DNA from: Rothia sp. SD9660Na
GTDB taxonomy: Bacteria > Actinomycetota > Actinomycetes > Actinomycetales > Micrococcaceae
Direction: 5' to 3'
NCBI RefSeq assembly: GCF_030064065.1
Contig: NZ_CP125946.1
Span: 310,001 to 374,000 of the forward strand
DNA: 64,000 nucleotides
Below the pieces are notes generated by a model that saw nothing but the letters and a program-made list of their open reading frames with translations, ran no database searches and was not told the origin of the DNA. The position numbers and the translations under genes are program-made. Each line of letters opens with the position of its first letter. Positions within the stretch are counted from its first letter, which is position 1. Positions 17,013 through 26,014 of this stretch are shown piece after piece.

Positions 17013-18128
17013 ATGCCTAGCGTACTCATTCGACACGGACAGACCGACTGGAACCTCGTACACCGCCTACAGGGCTCCAGCGACATACCCCTCAACGACA
17101 CCGGCCGCGCCCAGGCGCTTACCGCCGCCCACAACGTGCTCGAATACGCCAAGACTCAAGCGGACACCCACCCCGGCTTCACCTGGTATGGCGTCGTCAC
17201 CTCCCCCCTATCCCGCGCCGCAGAAACCGGTGCCATCATCGCCGACGAGCTGGGCCTACCCGTCCTCGGCTCCTACCCTGGTCTAGCAGAACGCTCCTTC
17301 AAAGACCTCGAAGGCGTACAGAATAACCCCGCCCTCTGGGAGACGGTAGAAAACGAAACCGCAGACATCGAACCCCTGGCCGACTTCCTCGCCCGCGTTG
17401 AAGACGCCCTCGACCAGGTTGAAGCCGACTACCCCGGTCAGAACCTGATTATCGTGGTGCACGGCATGCTGATTTCCCGCCTGCAAACCGCCCGTACCGG
17501 CCAGAAAGTGCTGGTGCCCCACAACGGTGAGGTGGTGCCCTTGGCACCTGCCCGCCGGGTGTCCTCCATCATGCTGATTCGCCACGGCCAGACCGACTGG
17601 AACAAGGCCCACCTCATGCAGGGCTCCAGCGATATTCCTCTCAACGATACCGGTCGCGCCCAAGCCCACGAGACCGCAGCCTCTCTTAAGGCTAGGGGTT
17701 TTGAGTTCGACGTGGTGGTGTCGTCCCCGCTTTCCCGTGCCTACGAGACCGCAGAAATTATCGGTGCCGCCTTCGGTTTGACCGTCGACCGCACCTACGA
17801 CGACCTGGTCGAACGCGGCTATGGCGAAGCCGAGGGGCTCGACATTTCAGCCGAGGCTCGCAAGGAACCAGATGCCTACTACAGCGGCGTTGAAAGCGAA
17901 CGCTCCGTCTACCTGCGCGGCATCAAGGTGCTGCGCCAGATTGCCCGCGACTACCCGGGCCAGCGCGTCATCGCCGTCTCCCACGGCTCCCTGATCCGCC
18001 GTGCCCTCTCTGCCACCCACGGCCGCGAATTCGGCACCATTGCCAACGCCGAACCATTCGAGGTTGATCTGCCGGGCCTTGCCCACTGGCTAGAGGCTAA
18101 GGAACCCCTGCTGGTAGGTAAGCCCTAG
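17013..18128 (+). CDS. Tandem histidine-phosphatase (phosphoglycerate mutase-like) protein
   Basis: Two histidine-phosphatase domains are fused in 371 residues. Domain 1 has LIRHGQTDWN (R7, H8) and HGMLISR. Domain 2 has LIRHGQTDWN (R190, H191), SSPLSRAYETAEI and SHGSLIRRAL. Both halves share QGSSDIPLNDTGRAQA, so they look like an internal duplication, similar at DNA level too. Domain 1 keeps RHG, SPLSRAAETG and the second His, so both may be active. Substrate (phosphoglycerate, alpha-ribazole-P or other) is unknown. The VanZ gene starts within its stop codon. Confidence 0.88.
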   Translation: MPSVLIRHGQTDWNLVHRLQGSSDIPLNDTGRAQALTAAHNVLEYAKTQADTHPGFTWYGVVTSPLSRAAETGAIIADELGLPVLGSYPGLAERSFKDLEGVQNNPALWETVENETADIEPLADFLARVEDALDQVEADYPGQNLIIVVHGMLISRLQTARTGQKVLVPHNGEVVPLAPARRVSSIMLIRHGQTDWNKAHLMQGSSDIPLNDTGRAQAHETAASLKARGFEFDVVVSSPLSRAYETAEIIGAAFGLTVDRTYDDLVERGYGEAEGLDISAEARKEPDAYYSGVESERSVYLRGIKVLRQIARDYPGQRVIAVSHGSLIRRALSATHGREFGTIANAEPFEVDLPGLAHWLEAKEPLLVGKP

Positions 18129-18568
18129 TGGGGCGTATTTTCCTCTGGACTATCACCTGCCTGTACGTAGCTGCCGTCGCCTTCATCGTTCTCTGGCCCA
18201 CCCACGTTGACTCCGGCGAGTCAGGTGAAACCCTAGCCCGGATACTTGCGGACGGCCACGCCCGCGGCTGGTTGCCAACCTGGTTTGGCTACGGGCAGGT
18301 GGAATGGCTGTCGAACGTGGTCATGTTTGTGCCCGGTGGTTTTCTCTTCACCTGGCTGCTACGCCCGGCCCGCACCTGGCTCGTACCCCTGGGCGGTCTG
18401 GCCTGTACCCTGGCTATCGAAACCACCCAGCATTTCATGCCCGGGCGCACCAGCTCGCCCCTGGACGTCCTCGCCAACACCCTCGGGTGTGCTATCGGTT
18501 GGGTTTTGGCACTGGCCCTAGTGAAGTTGACCGAAAAACCCAACCAAAACACCGAAATGCACCCGTAA
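18128..18568 (+). CDS. VanZ-like membrane protein
   Basis: A 146-residue VanZ-family integral membrane protein with about four hydrophobic segments, starting WTITCLYVAAVAFIVLWP. Typical VanZ features are EWLSNVVMFVPGGFLFTWLL and IETTQHFMPGRTSSPLDVLANTLGCAIGW. Most members have no known role; VanZ itself gives low teicoplanin resistance. The GTG start overlaps the stop of the phosphatase gene by 1 nt (TAGTG), so the two are translationally coupled. Confidence 0.87.
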   Translation: MGRIFLWTITCLYVAAVAFIVLWPTHVDSGESGETLARILADGHARGWLPTWFGYGQVEWLSNVVMFVPGGFLFTWLLRPARTWLVPLGGLACTLAIETTQHFMPGRTSSPLDVLANTLGCAIGWVLALALVKLTEKPNQNTEMHP

Positions 18569-18582
18569 CCGTGGGTTTTACA

Positions 18583-18612
18583 TTGACGTGCCCACAGAAA
18601 CCCACATAAAAT
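18583..18612 (+). promoter_or_regulatory. Likely sigma-A-type promoter of the fru operon
   Basis: TTGACG (18583-18588) and TAAAAT (18607-18612) are 18 bp apart, 56 nt before fruR. An inverted repeat GTGGGTTT (18571-18578)/AAACCCAC (18598-18605) overlaps it and could be the FruR operator or the end of the VanZ transcript. Confidence 0.65.
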
Positions 18613-18667
18613 CAACTGTAGATAGGGTCACCCGACCCACCTTCCAGTTGTATAAGGTGATAAACAC

Positions 18668-19459
18668 ATGTTCGCTGAAGAACGACGTGCCGAAATAGCG
18701 AAGCTCGTGGCTTCTGCACGCCGTGTCAACGGCGCAGACCTGGCTAGACGCTACGAAGTCACGATGGAAACCGTCCGCCGTGACCTAGCAGCTCTCGAAG
18801 CTGACGGTAAGCTGCGCCGTGTGCATGGCGGTGCCGTAACCGTAGAGCAATCGACCTCTGTAGAGTCGTCCATTGCTCTGCGTCAAAACATGAACACCCC
18901 CGAAAAGCAGAAAATCGCTCTGCGTGCCTACGAGCTGCTGCGCGATTCGGACGCCGGTGCGGTAGTTCTTGACGCCGGTACCACCATCGAAATCCTCGCC
19001 GATCGTATCGCCGCCGCTGATTTTTCCCTCAAGTCAGGTGCCGACCGCCTCATCATCACCCACGCCCTTCACATCGCCGTGAAACTGGCAGAAGCCGATG
19101 GCGTAGTGCTCGATATGGTGGGCGGCCAGCTCCGCAAAATGACCTGGGCCGCCGTTGGCACCCGGGCCGCCGCCCACTTCGAAACCATCCGCCCCGACAT
19201 CGCCTTTATCGGCGTGAACGGCCTGGACGCCGAATTTGGGCTCTCCACCCCCGGTCTCAACGAAGCTATCGTTAAGACCGCCATCGTCAAGTCAGCCCGC
19301 CGCGTGGTGCTCCTATGCGACTCCGCCAAGTTCGGCCAGGAGTCCCTGGTGCGTTTTGCCGGGCTTGAAGACATCGATACTCTCATTACCGATAAAGCGC
19401 CCGAGGGTGACCTCGCTGCAGCGCTTGAAGAATCCAACGTAGAGGTACTTATCGCATGA
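18668..19459 (+). CDS. fruR: DeoR-family regulator of fructose utilisation
   Basis: Predicted repressor of the fru operon, released by fructose phosphates. The 263-residue protein has a DeoR helix-turn-helix (about 6-57, RRVNGADLARRYEVTMETVRRDLAALEADGKLRRVHGGA) and a sugar-phosphate-sensing domain with VVLDAGTTIEILADRI, VGTRAAAHFETIRPDIAFIGVNGLD and VKSARRVVLLCDSAKFG. It overlaps fruK by 4 nt. The call as FruR rests on the operon. Confidence 0.9.
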   Translation: MFAEERRAEIAKLVASARRVNGADLARRYEVTMETVRRDLAALEADGKLRRVHGGAVTVEQSTSVESSIALRQNMNTPEKQKIALRAYELLRDSDAGAVVLDAGTTIEILADRIAAADFSLKSGADRLIITHALHIAVKLAEADGVVLDMVGGQLRKMTWAAVGTRAAAHFETIRPDIAFIGVNGLDAEFGLSTPGLNEAIVKTAIVKSARRVVLLCDSAKFGQESLVRFAGLEDIDTLITDKAPEGDLAAALEESNVEVLIA

Positions 19460-20418
19460 TCGTGACCCTAACTGCCAACCCCAGCATGGACCGTACCGTG
19501 GAGCTCAACCACGAAATCAAGCGCGGTGCCGTTCAGCGTGCCGTCGCAGCGGCCTCAGATCCCGGTGGCAAGGGCGTCAACATTGCCCGTGCCCTCAACA
19601 TCTCCGGCTTCGAAACCGTAGCGGTGCTGCCCGGCGACAACGAAGACCCCGTGCTGGCCAGCCTCAAAGAGGCCGAGGTGCCCTTCGTCAACATGCCTAT
19701 CGGCGCTCCGATCCGCTCGAACATCACCGTTGTTGAGCCCGACGGCACCACCACCAAAATCAACGCCCCCGGCGAGCCCCTGAACGATGTGGCCCAGCAG
19801 CAGCTGACCCGCCTCATGATCAAGGAAACCATCGAGGCCTCCTGGCTGGTGCTGGCAGGTTCCCTGCCCGCTGGCGTCCCCTCCGACTACTACGCCGTTG
19901 TGGGCCGCTCAATCCGCGAGTCCCTGGGCGAGAAGGCCCCCCGCATCGCCGTCGATACCTCCGGTGCCGCCCTACGCGACGCCCTGGTCGGTCTGGATGG
20001 CATGCCCAACCTCATCAAGCCCAACTCCGAAGAGCTGGCTGAGTTAGTGGGCAAGATCGAGATGGCGGACGAGCTTGAAGCCAGCCCCGAACTCACTGCA
20101 GCTACCGCTAAGGAACTGGTTGACCGCGGTGTCGAAATGGTCCTTGCCACCCTGGGCGGGGGAGGAGCCGTGCTGGTCACCGCAGAAGGCGCCTGGCACG
20201 CCGTCCACGCCCCCATCAAGGTACGCTCTACCGTGGGCGCAGGCGACTGCTCCCTGGCCGGCTTCCTGATCGCCCACGAGCAGGGCAAAACCCTGCCCGA
20301 ATGCCTGGTGCAGGCGGTAGCCCACGGTTCAGCGGCGGCCTCCCTGCCCGGCACCCAGGTGCCCACCCTAGAATCAACCACGCCCGAAGCAGTCACCCTG
20401 CGTGAGCTGGCCCTCTAA
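19456..20418 (+). CDS. fruK: 1-phosphofructokinase
   Basis: Phosphorylates fructose-1-phosphate, the product of FruA, to fructose-1,6-bisphosphate. The 320-residue PfkB-family protein has the N-terminal LTANPSMDRTVELN, the family motif near GGKGVNIARAL, and the C-terminal catalytic signature VRSTVGAGDCSLAGFLIA with the catalytic Asp in GAGD. Its ATG overlaps the fruR stop (ATGA). Confidence 0.95.
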   Translation: MIVTLTANPSMDRTVELNHEIKRGAVQRAVAAASDPGGKGVNIARALNISGFETVAVLPGDNEDPVLASLKEAEVPFVNMPIGAPIRSNITVVEPDGTTTKINAPGEPLNDVAQQQLTRLMIKETIEASWLVLAGSLPAGVPSDYYAVVGRSIRESLGEKAPRIAVDTSGAALRDALVGLDGMPNLIKPNSEELAELVGKIEMADELEASPELTAATAKELVDRGVEMVLATLGGGGAVLVTAEGAWHAVHAPIKVRSTVGAGDCSLAGFLIAHEQGKTLPECLVQAVAHGSAAASLPGTQVPTLESTTPEAVTLRELAL

Positions 20419-20473
20419 ACCCTAACCGAACCACATTCTTAAACCCCTAACAACACAATCCGAGGAGGAGCAC

Positions 20474-22477
20474 ATGTCTGCTCTTATCACTGCGGATCTC
20501 ATCAGCCTCGATGAGAACCTTGGCGAGTCCCGCTTCGATGTCATCGAGCATCTAGCTGGTGCCGTCGTAGGTGCTGGCCGCGCTACCGACTTTGAGACCC
20601 TCTACGCCGCTGCGCGCGCCCGCGAGGAAAAGACCGATACCGGTATTCCCGGCGGTATCGCTATTCCCCACTGCCGCAGTGAAGCCGTCACCGAGCCCAC
20701 CCTGGCTATGGCCCGCCCCAATCCCGCCGTTGACTTCGGCGCTAAGGACGGCCCCGCCGACCTCATCTTCTTCATCGCAGCTCCCGCAGACGGCGACGAA
20801 GCCCACCTGAAGATCCTCTCTCAGATGGCTCGCTCCCTCATGAAGAAGTCCTTCACCGCTGCCCTGCGCGACGCCAAGACCGCCGACGAGGTCGTCGTTC
20901 TTGTTGAAGAGGCCCTGGGCCTGCGCGAAAAGGCAGCTGAGGCACCCGCTGCGGACGCCGCATCCGGATCTGTTGCAGCCGCTGGCACTGCCGATGCAGC
21001 ACCTGCCCGCCGCAAAAAGATTGTGGCTGTGACCAACTGCCCCACCGGCATCGCCCACACCTACATGGCAGCCGACGGCCTCAAATACGCCGCCGAAGAG
21101 CTGGGCTACGACTTCAAGGTTGAACCCCAGGGCTCATCCGGCGGCGACAAGCTCACCCAGGGCGAAATTGACGAAGCCGACGCCGTCGTCTTCGCCGTTG
21201 CCCTGCCTGTGCGCGGCCGTGAACGCTTCGCCGGTAAGCCCTACGTTGAAGCACCCGTCAAGCGCGGTATCGACGAGCCCAAGGCCATGATTGAAGAAGC
21301 CTTGGCCGAGGCCGAAAAGCCCAACGGCAAGCGCGTTGCTGCCGGTGCAGCCGACTCCGCTGAAACCGCAGAAGAGGGCGGCTCCTGGGGCACCCGCATC
21401 TACAAGGCCCTGATGACCGGCGTCTCTTACATGATTCCCTTCGTGGCAGCAGGCGGCATCATCCTGGCTATCGGCTTCATGCTCGAAGCCATCACCATGC
21501 CCAACCTGGGGGACGTTGACACCGAAGCCATCCTCTCCGGTGCCTCCCTGACCAACCTGGGCGACACCCCCCTCTCCCTCTACCTGGGTGCTGCCCTGCA
21601 CACCATCGGTGGCTTCGGCCTGGGAGCCATGGTTCCGATTCTGGCAGCCTACATCGCCTACGGCCTGGCCCAGCGCCCCGGTATCGCCCCCGGCTTCATC
21701 GCCGGTTCTGTCGCCGTCATGGTCGGCGGCGGCTTCCTCGGCGGTATCGTCGCCGGTCTGCTCGCAGGTCTGTGCGCCTACTGGCTCTCCCTGCTCAAGC
21801 TGCCCCGCTGGCTCGCCTCCATGATGCCCGTGGTCATCACCCCGCTGGTTGCCACCCTCTTCGCCGGCGGCCTCATGTTCTTCCTGCTCGGCGGCCCCCT
21901 GGCCTGGGTCACCACCTCCCTTGAGAACTGGCTCAACTCCATGACCGGCGCCTCAGCGGTACTGCTCGGCATCATTCTGGGTGCCATGATGGGCTTCGAC
22001 CTCGGCGGCCCCGTCAACAAGGCAGCCTACCTCTTCGCCACCGCAGGCCTCTCCGCCGGTACCCTGGCCTCCCAGCAGGTCATGGCAGCCGTCATTATCT
22101 CAGGTATGGTTCCCCCGCTGGCTATGGCCCTGGCAACCGCCGTCCGCCCCAAGCTCTTTAGCGCCCCCGAACGCGAAAACGGCAAGGCAGCCTGGCTGCT
22201 GGGTGCCTCCTTCATCTCCGAAGGTGCCATCCCCTTCGCCACTGCCGACCCCCTGCGCGTGATCCCCTCATCCGTCGTCGGTGCAGCCGTTGCCGGTGCT
22301 ATCTCCATGGGTGCAGGCGTCGCCTCACCCGCTCCCCACGGTGGTGTCTGGATCATCGCCCTGGTTGAGAACCCCCTCATGTTCCTTGTGGCCGCTATCG
22401 CAGGTACCGTAGTGGGTGCACTCATGTATATTGTTCTCAAGTCACTTGCAGGCCGTAAGGCCGAGGCAACTGCCTAA
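20474..22477 (+). CDS. fruA: PTS fructose-specific enzyme IIABC
   Basis: Imports fructose and phosphorylates it at C1. The 667-residue protein has three fused domains. EIIA is at about 1-150, with phosphorylated H66 in GGIAIPHCRSE. EIIB is at about 180-285, with phosphorylated C189 in VAVTNCPTGIAHTYMA. EIIC is at about 305-660, with multiple hydrophobic segments starting IYKALMTGVSYMIPFVAAGG and the motif SEGAIPFATADPLRVIP. AGGAGG precedes the ATG. It lies between fruK and ptsI. Confidence 0.96.
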   Translation: MSALITADLISLDENLGESRFDVIEHLAGAVVGAGRATDFETLYAAARAREEKTDTGIPGGIAIPHCRSEAVTEPTLAMARPNPAVDFGAKDGPADLIFFIAAPADGDEAHLKILSQMARSLMKKSFTAALRDAKTADEVVVLVEEALGLREKAAEAPAADAASGSVAAAGTADAAPARRKKIVAVTNCPTGIAHTYMAADGLKYAAEELGYDFKVEPQGSSGGDKLTQGEIDEADAVVFAVALPVRGRERFAGKPYVEAPVKRGIDEPKAMIEEALAEAEKPNGKRVAAGAADSAETAEEGGSWGTRIYKALMTGVSYMIPFVAAGGIILAIGFMLEAITMPNLGDVDTEAILSGASLTNLGDTPLSLYLGAALHTIGGFGLGAMVPILAAYIAYGLAQRPGIAPGFIAGSVAVMVGGGFLGGIVAGLLAGLCAYWLSLLKLPRWLASMMPVVITPLVATLFAGGLMFFLLGGPLAWVTTSLENWLNSMTGASAVLLGIILGAMMGFDLGGPVNKAAYLFATAGLSAGTLASQQVMAAVIISGMVPPLAMALATAVRPKLFSAPERENGKAAWLLGASFISEGAIPFATADPLRVIPSSVVGAAVAGAISMGAGVASPAPHGGVWIIALVENPLMFLVAAIAGTVVGALMYIVLKSLAGRKAEATA

Positions 22478-22507
22478 ATCACCTCAACCTCTTAGAAGGA
22501 AAACACT

Positions 22508-24205
22508 ATGACTACCTACAAGGGTGTCGGCGTCTACGCCGGCCGCGTTATCGGCAAAGTCCTTCAGATGCCCGAGCCCATCAAGGCTCCCTCATCATCC
22601 CTGAAGCTTTCCGCCGACGAAACCCCCGAGCAGGCCGCCGAGCGTATCAAGGCAGCTGCCGAAGCCGTCAAGAACGGTCTGCTCGAACGCGCCGAGAACG
22701 CCAGCCGCGACGGCAAGGCTGTGCTTAAGTCCACCTCCCAGATGGCAACCGACCGCGCCCTGCTCAAGAGCGCTATCAAGATTGTTGAAAAGCAGGGTAA
22801 GGCCCCCGAACTGGCAGTCTGGGAAGCCGCATCAGCCTTCGCCGACCAGATGGCAGCCCTCGGCGGCTACATGGCCGAGCGCGTCACCGATATTCACGAC
22901 GTCCGCGCCCGCATCGTTGCCGAGCTGACCGGCCAGCAGGCCCCCGGCATCCCCGTCTCCGCCGAGCCCTTCATCCTGGCAGCTATCGACCTGGCCCCGG
23001 CAGACACCGCCACTCTTGACCCCAAGCAGGTCATCGCCCTTATCACCTCTGACGGTGGCCCCCAGGCCCACACTGCGATTCTTGCTCGCGGTCTCGGCCT
23101 TCCCGCCATCGTTGCCGCCAAGGGCGTCACCGACATCGAAAACGGCACAGAAGTCTACGTTGACTCCAACGAAGGCACCGTCAACACCGAGGTCACTGAC
23201 GAGCACCGCGACCTGGCCGAAAAGTACGCCAACCGCAAGGAACTGCCCGACTTCGACGGCACCGGCGTCATGGCAGACGGCACTCTCGTGCCCCTCTACG
23301 CCAACGTTGGCGACGGCAAGAGCGCAGAAAAGGCAGCCGGCCTTAAGGCCGAAGGCGTGGGCCTGCTCCGTACCGAATTCGGCTTCTTGGGCCACGACGC
23401 TGAACCCTCAGTAGAAACCCAGACCGCCAGCTACAAGGCAGTCTTCGACGCCTTCCCCGGCCAGCACATCGTCGTCCGCACCCTCGACGCAGGCGCAGAT
23501 AAGCCACTGCCCTTCCTCAACGTCAAGGAAGAAGAGAACCCCGCCCTCGGCGTCCGCGGCTACCGCACCGACTGGACCGTGCCCGGCGTCCTCGAACGCC
23601 AGCTCGAAGCCATCAAGGCAGCAGCCGACGGCTCAGATGCCGACATCTGGGTCATGGCCCCCATGATCTCAACCACCTCAGAGGCCCGCCGCTTCAAGGA
23701 AATGGTTGATGAGGTTGGTCTTAAGACCCGCGGCGTCATGGTCGAAACCCCCGCAGCAGCCGTCAACGCTGAAGCGATCCTCGGTGAAGTCGACTTCGTA
23801 TCCATCGGCACCAACGACCTCACCCAGTACACCATGGCAGCAGACCGCCTGCTCGGCGACTTGGCCCACCTCAACAACCCCTGGCAGCCCGCCGTCCTCA
23901 AGATGATCAGGCTGACCGTCGAGGGCGCCAAGCGAGCATCCGCCAAGGCTGGCGTCAAGAAGTACGTCTCTGTCTGTGGTGAAGCAGCAGCCGACCCCGC
24001 ACTGGCCGTCGTCCTCGTTGGCCTGGGCGTCGACACCCTTTCCATGAACGCCGGTGCTATGGCTGCCGTCTCCGCCGTGCTCAAGTCGGTCACCCCCGAA
24101 AAGGCCCAGCAGATCGCCAACGACGCCCTGGACCAGATCTCCTCAGCAGAAGCTAAGGAAGCAGCGCGCAAGCACCTGCCGATCCTGGACGAGCTCGGCC
24201 TCTAA
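22508..24205 (+). CDS. ptsI: Phosphoenolpyruvate-protein phosphotransferase, enzyme I
   Basis: Takes phosphate from PEP and gives it to HPr, feeding all PTS permeases. The 565-residue cytoplasmic protein has the phosphorylated H188 in GGPQAHTAILARGLGLPAI, the PEP-binding barrel with GLLRTEFGFL, and the C-terminal signature near FVSIGTNDLTQYTMAADR with the catalytic cysteine in VSVCGEAAADP. It follows fruA by 30 nt. Confidence 0.96.
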   Translation: MTTYKGVGVYAGRVIGKVLQMPEPIKAPSSSLKLSADETPEQAAERIKAAAEAVKNGLLERAENASRDGKAVLKSTSQMATDRALLKSAIKIVEKQGKAPELAVWEAASAFADQMAALGGYMAERVTDIHDVRARIVAELTGQQAPGIPVSAEPFILAAIDLAPADTATLDPKQVIALITSDGGPQAHTAILARGLGLPAIVAAKGVTDIENGTEVYVDSNEGTVNTEVTDEHRDLAEKYANRKELPDFDGTGVMADGTLVPLYANVGDGKSAEKAAGLKAEGVGLLRTEFGFLGHDAEPSVETQTASYKAVFDAFPGQHIVVRTLDAGADKPLPFLNVKEEENPALGVRGYRTDWTVPGVLERQLEAIKAAADGSDADIWVMAPMISTTSEARRFKEMVDEVGLKTRGVMVETPAAAVNAEAILGEVDFVSIGTNDLTQYTMAADRLLGDLAHLNNPWQPAVLKMIRLTVEGAKRASAKAGVKKYVSVCGEAAADPALAVVLVGLGVDTLSMNAGAMAAVSAVLKSVTPEKAQQIANDALDQISSAEAKEAARKHLPILDELGL

Positions 24206-24327
24206 GCTAAGAGCCCACTCCTGAATAAATCACACTAAAATAAGCGGTTAACGCGCGCGAAACATACGCACCCTGATTTAGACTCAGTAGTGGACAACAA
24301 ATCCGCACCCTTTGTAAGGAGAACCCC

Positions 24328-24606
24328 ATGGCAGAACGTATTGCCACCATCGCAAGCCGTGTTGGCCTGCACGCCCGCCCCGCAGCGATCTTCGCTGAAG
24401 CAGCAGGCGACCTCCCCGTAGAAGTCACCATCGCAGCTGAAGGCGAGCCCGCAGACGAGGCAATGGACGCAGCATCCATCCTCTCCCTGATGTCACTCGG
24501 CGCTAAGCACGGCGACAAAGTCGTTCTGCGCGCAGAGGGCGAAGGTGCTGAAGAAGCACTCGACACCCTGGTCAAGATCCTCGAGACCGACCACGACGCC
24601 GAATAA
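24328..24606 (+). CDS. ptsH: Phosphocarrier protein HPr
   Basis: Relays phosphate from enzyme I to EIIA domains. The 92-residue protein has the active His15 in ASRVGLHARPAAIFAEAA. The regulatory-serine region is ASILSLMSLG, with S50 at the place of B. subtilis Ser46, although HPr kinase control is not typical of this phylum. AAGGAG precedes the ATG. A 122-bp gap from ptsI may hold an extra promoter. Confidence 0.96.
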   Translation: MAERIATIASRVGLHARPAAIFAEAAGDLPVEVTIAAEGEPADEAMDAASILSLMSLGAKHGDKVVLRAEGEGAEEALDTLVKILETDHDAE

Positions 24607-24648
24607 TACGGTTTAGTCGAGCAATCTCAGCCTAACGGTTTGAATATG

Positions 24649-24678
24649 AAGCCCCCGCTTATCGCAAGCGGGGGCTTT
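24649..24678 (+). terminator. Intrinsic terminator of the fru-pts operon
   Basis: AAGCCCCCGCTT (24649-24660) pairs perfectly with AAGCGGGGGCTT (24666-24677) over a 5-nt loop, 42 nt after ptsH. Confidence 0.9.
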
Positions 24679-24833
24679 GCTGTCCCCGGGTAAGGGCCGG
24701 TAGAGCAGGTACCCAGCTACACCAGACGAAACTCACGGCCCCGGCAGGGTGCATAGCCCGCCCAGTCTCGATAGACTGGGAAGCTGAAACCTTTCCCGCG
24801 CCCACTCGCGCACCGAAAAGAAAAAGAGGGACC

Positions 24834-25934
24834 TTGCGACAGTTCACAGCCCGCTTCGCTACCGAGGCCGAAATCGCTTCCTGGGATGACCACGTTATCG
24901 CCAGCCCCGGTGGCGGCAACCTGCTGCAGTCAGCATCCTTCGCCTCCGTCAAAGCCAAGCACGGTTGGAAGCCCCTCTACCTGGTCTACGAAGGCACCAC
25001 TGTCCTTGACGGCGAAGAAGCCCCCTTTGCCAGCTACAACCTGGTCCTCGAAAAGTCCGTACCTGCCCTCGGCAAAATCTGGTACATGATTAAGGGCCCC
25101 GGTGTGAACTCCGTTGAAGAGATTCCCGCGATTCTCGATGCCAACGAGGACTTCATCAAGCGCGAGAAGCTGGGTGTCTTCGCGGTCAAGATTGAGCCCG
25201 ATGTCATCGCGGACGACTCCATCAACGCCTTTATGGCCAAGACCGGCCTGGTCAAGAGCTGGAACATCCAGCCCAACGACTCCACCGCCATTCTCGATAC
25301 CGACAAGAGCGAAGAAGACGTGCTCAAGTCCCTCTCCTCCCGCGGACGCAACGCCGTGCGCCGTTCGCTGCGTGAGGGCTGCGAGGTCGAACGCGTGCCT
25401 TTGACCGAAGAGAACATGAAGAAGATGTACGCCCTCATGGATACCGTGGGACAGGGCAACGCCAACGTGCATCTTCGCTCCTACGACTACTATCGCGACT
25501 TCTGGACCACCTTTGATCAGGCAGGCCAGGGCCGTCTCTACTTCACCTACGAGGACGGCGAGCCCTCCGTAGGCGCCTATGTGATTCGCTACGGCGAGAA
25601 GGGCACCTACAAGGACGGCGGTTCCAAGCCCCGCCGCAAGCAGTATGGCGACTCCCACCAGGTACAGTGGACCGCCCTGACCGACCTGATGAAGGAATTC
25701 GACATCAAGAGCTACGACTTCTGCGGCACCCCGCCCAAGAGTGAGCTCAAGAACAAGGACCACCACCACTACGGCCTGGGCCTCTTCAAGACCTCTTTCA
25801 CCAAGGACGTCATCGACTACGTTGGTGTCTGGGACCAGGTGCTTTCACCGGTCAAGTACAAGGCCTGGAATCAGGCTGTTGAGAAGGTTATGCGCCAGCT
25901 CTGGGTCCGCAAGACCGGCCAGCCCTTCTACTAA
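24834..25934 (+). CDS. FemX/FemAB-like peptidoglycan bridge aminoacyltransferase
   Basis: Predicted to add amino acids from aminoacyl-tRNA to the lysine of lipid II or nascent peptidoglycan. The 366-residue protein shows the two GNAT-like halves of the family, for example SWDDHVIASPGGGNLLQSASFASVKAKHGWKP at the start and GRNAVRRSLREG followed by YKDGGSKPRRKQYGDSHQVQWTALTDLMKE in the second half. It starts at TTG 24834 after AGAGGGACC. Which residue it adds cannot be told. Confidence 0.85.
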   Translation: MRQFTARFATEAEIASWDDHVIASPGGGNLLQSASFASVKAKHGWKPLYLVYEGTTVLDGEEAPFASYNLVLEKSVPALGKIWYMIKGPGVNSVEEIPAILDANEDFIKREKLGVFAVKIEPDVIADDSINAFMAKTGLVKSWNIQPNDSTAILDTDKSEEDVLKSLSSRGRNAVRRSLREGCEVERVPLTEENMKKMYALMDTVGQGNANVHLRSYDYYRDFWTTFDQAGQGRLYFTYEDGEPSVGAYVIRYGEKGTYKDGGSKPRRKQYGDSHQVQWTALTDLMKEFDIKSYDFCGTPPKSELKNKDHHHYGLGLFKTSFTKDVIDYVGVWDQVLSPVKYKAWNQAVEKVMRQLWVRKTGQPFY

Positions 25935-26014
25935 ACCGACCCTGGTTCATATTGGGCGCAGCGGGCGCTGTGCCTGAACAGCTTTCACCGTAAGAGGCAG
26001 AAGGAGTAACCCCT

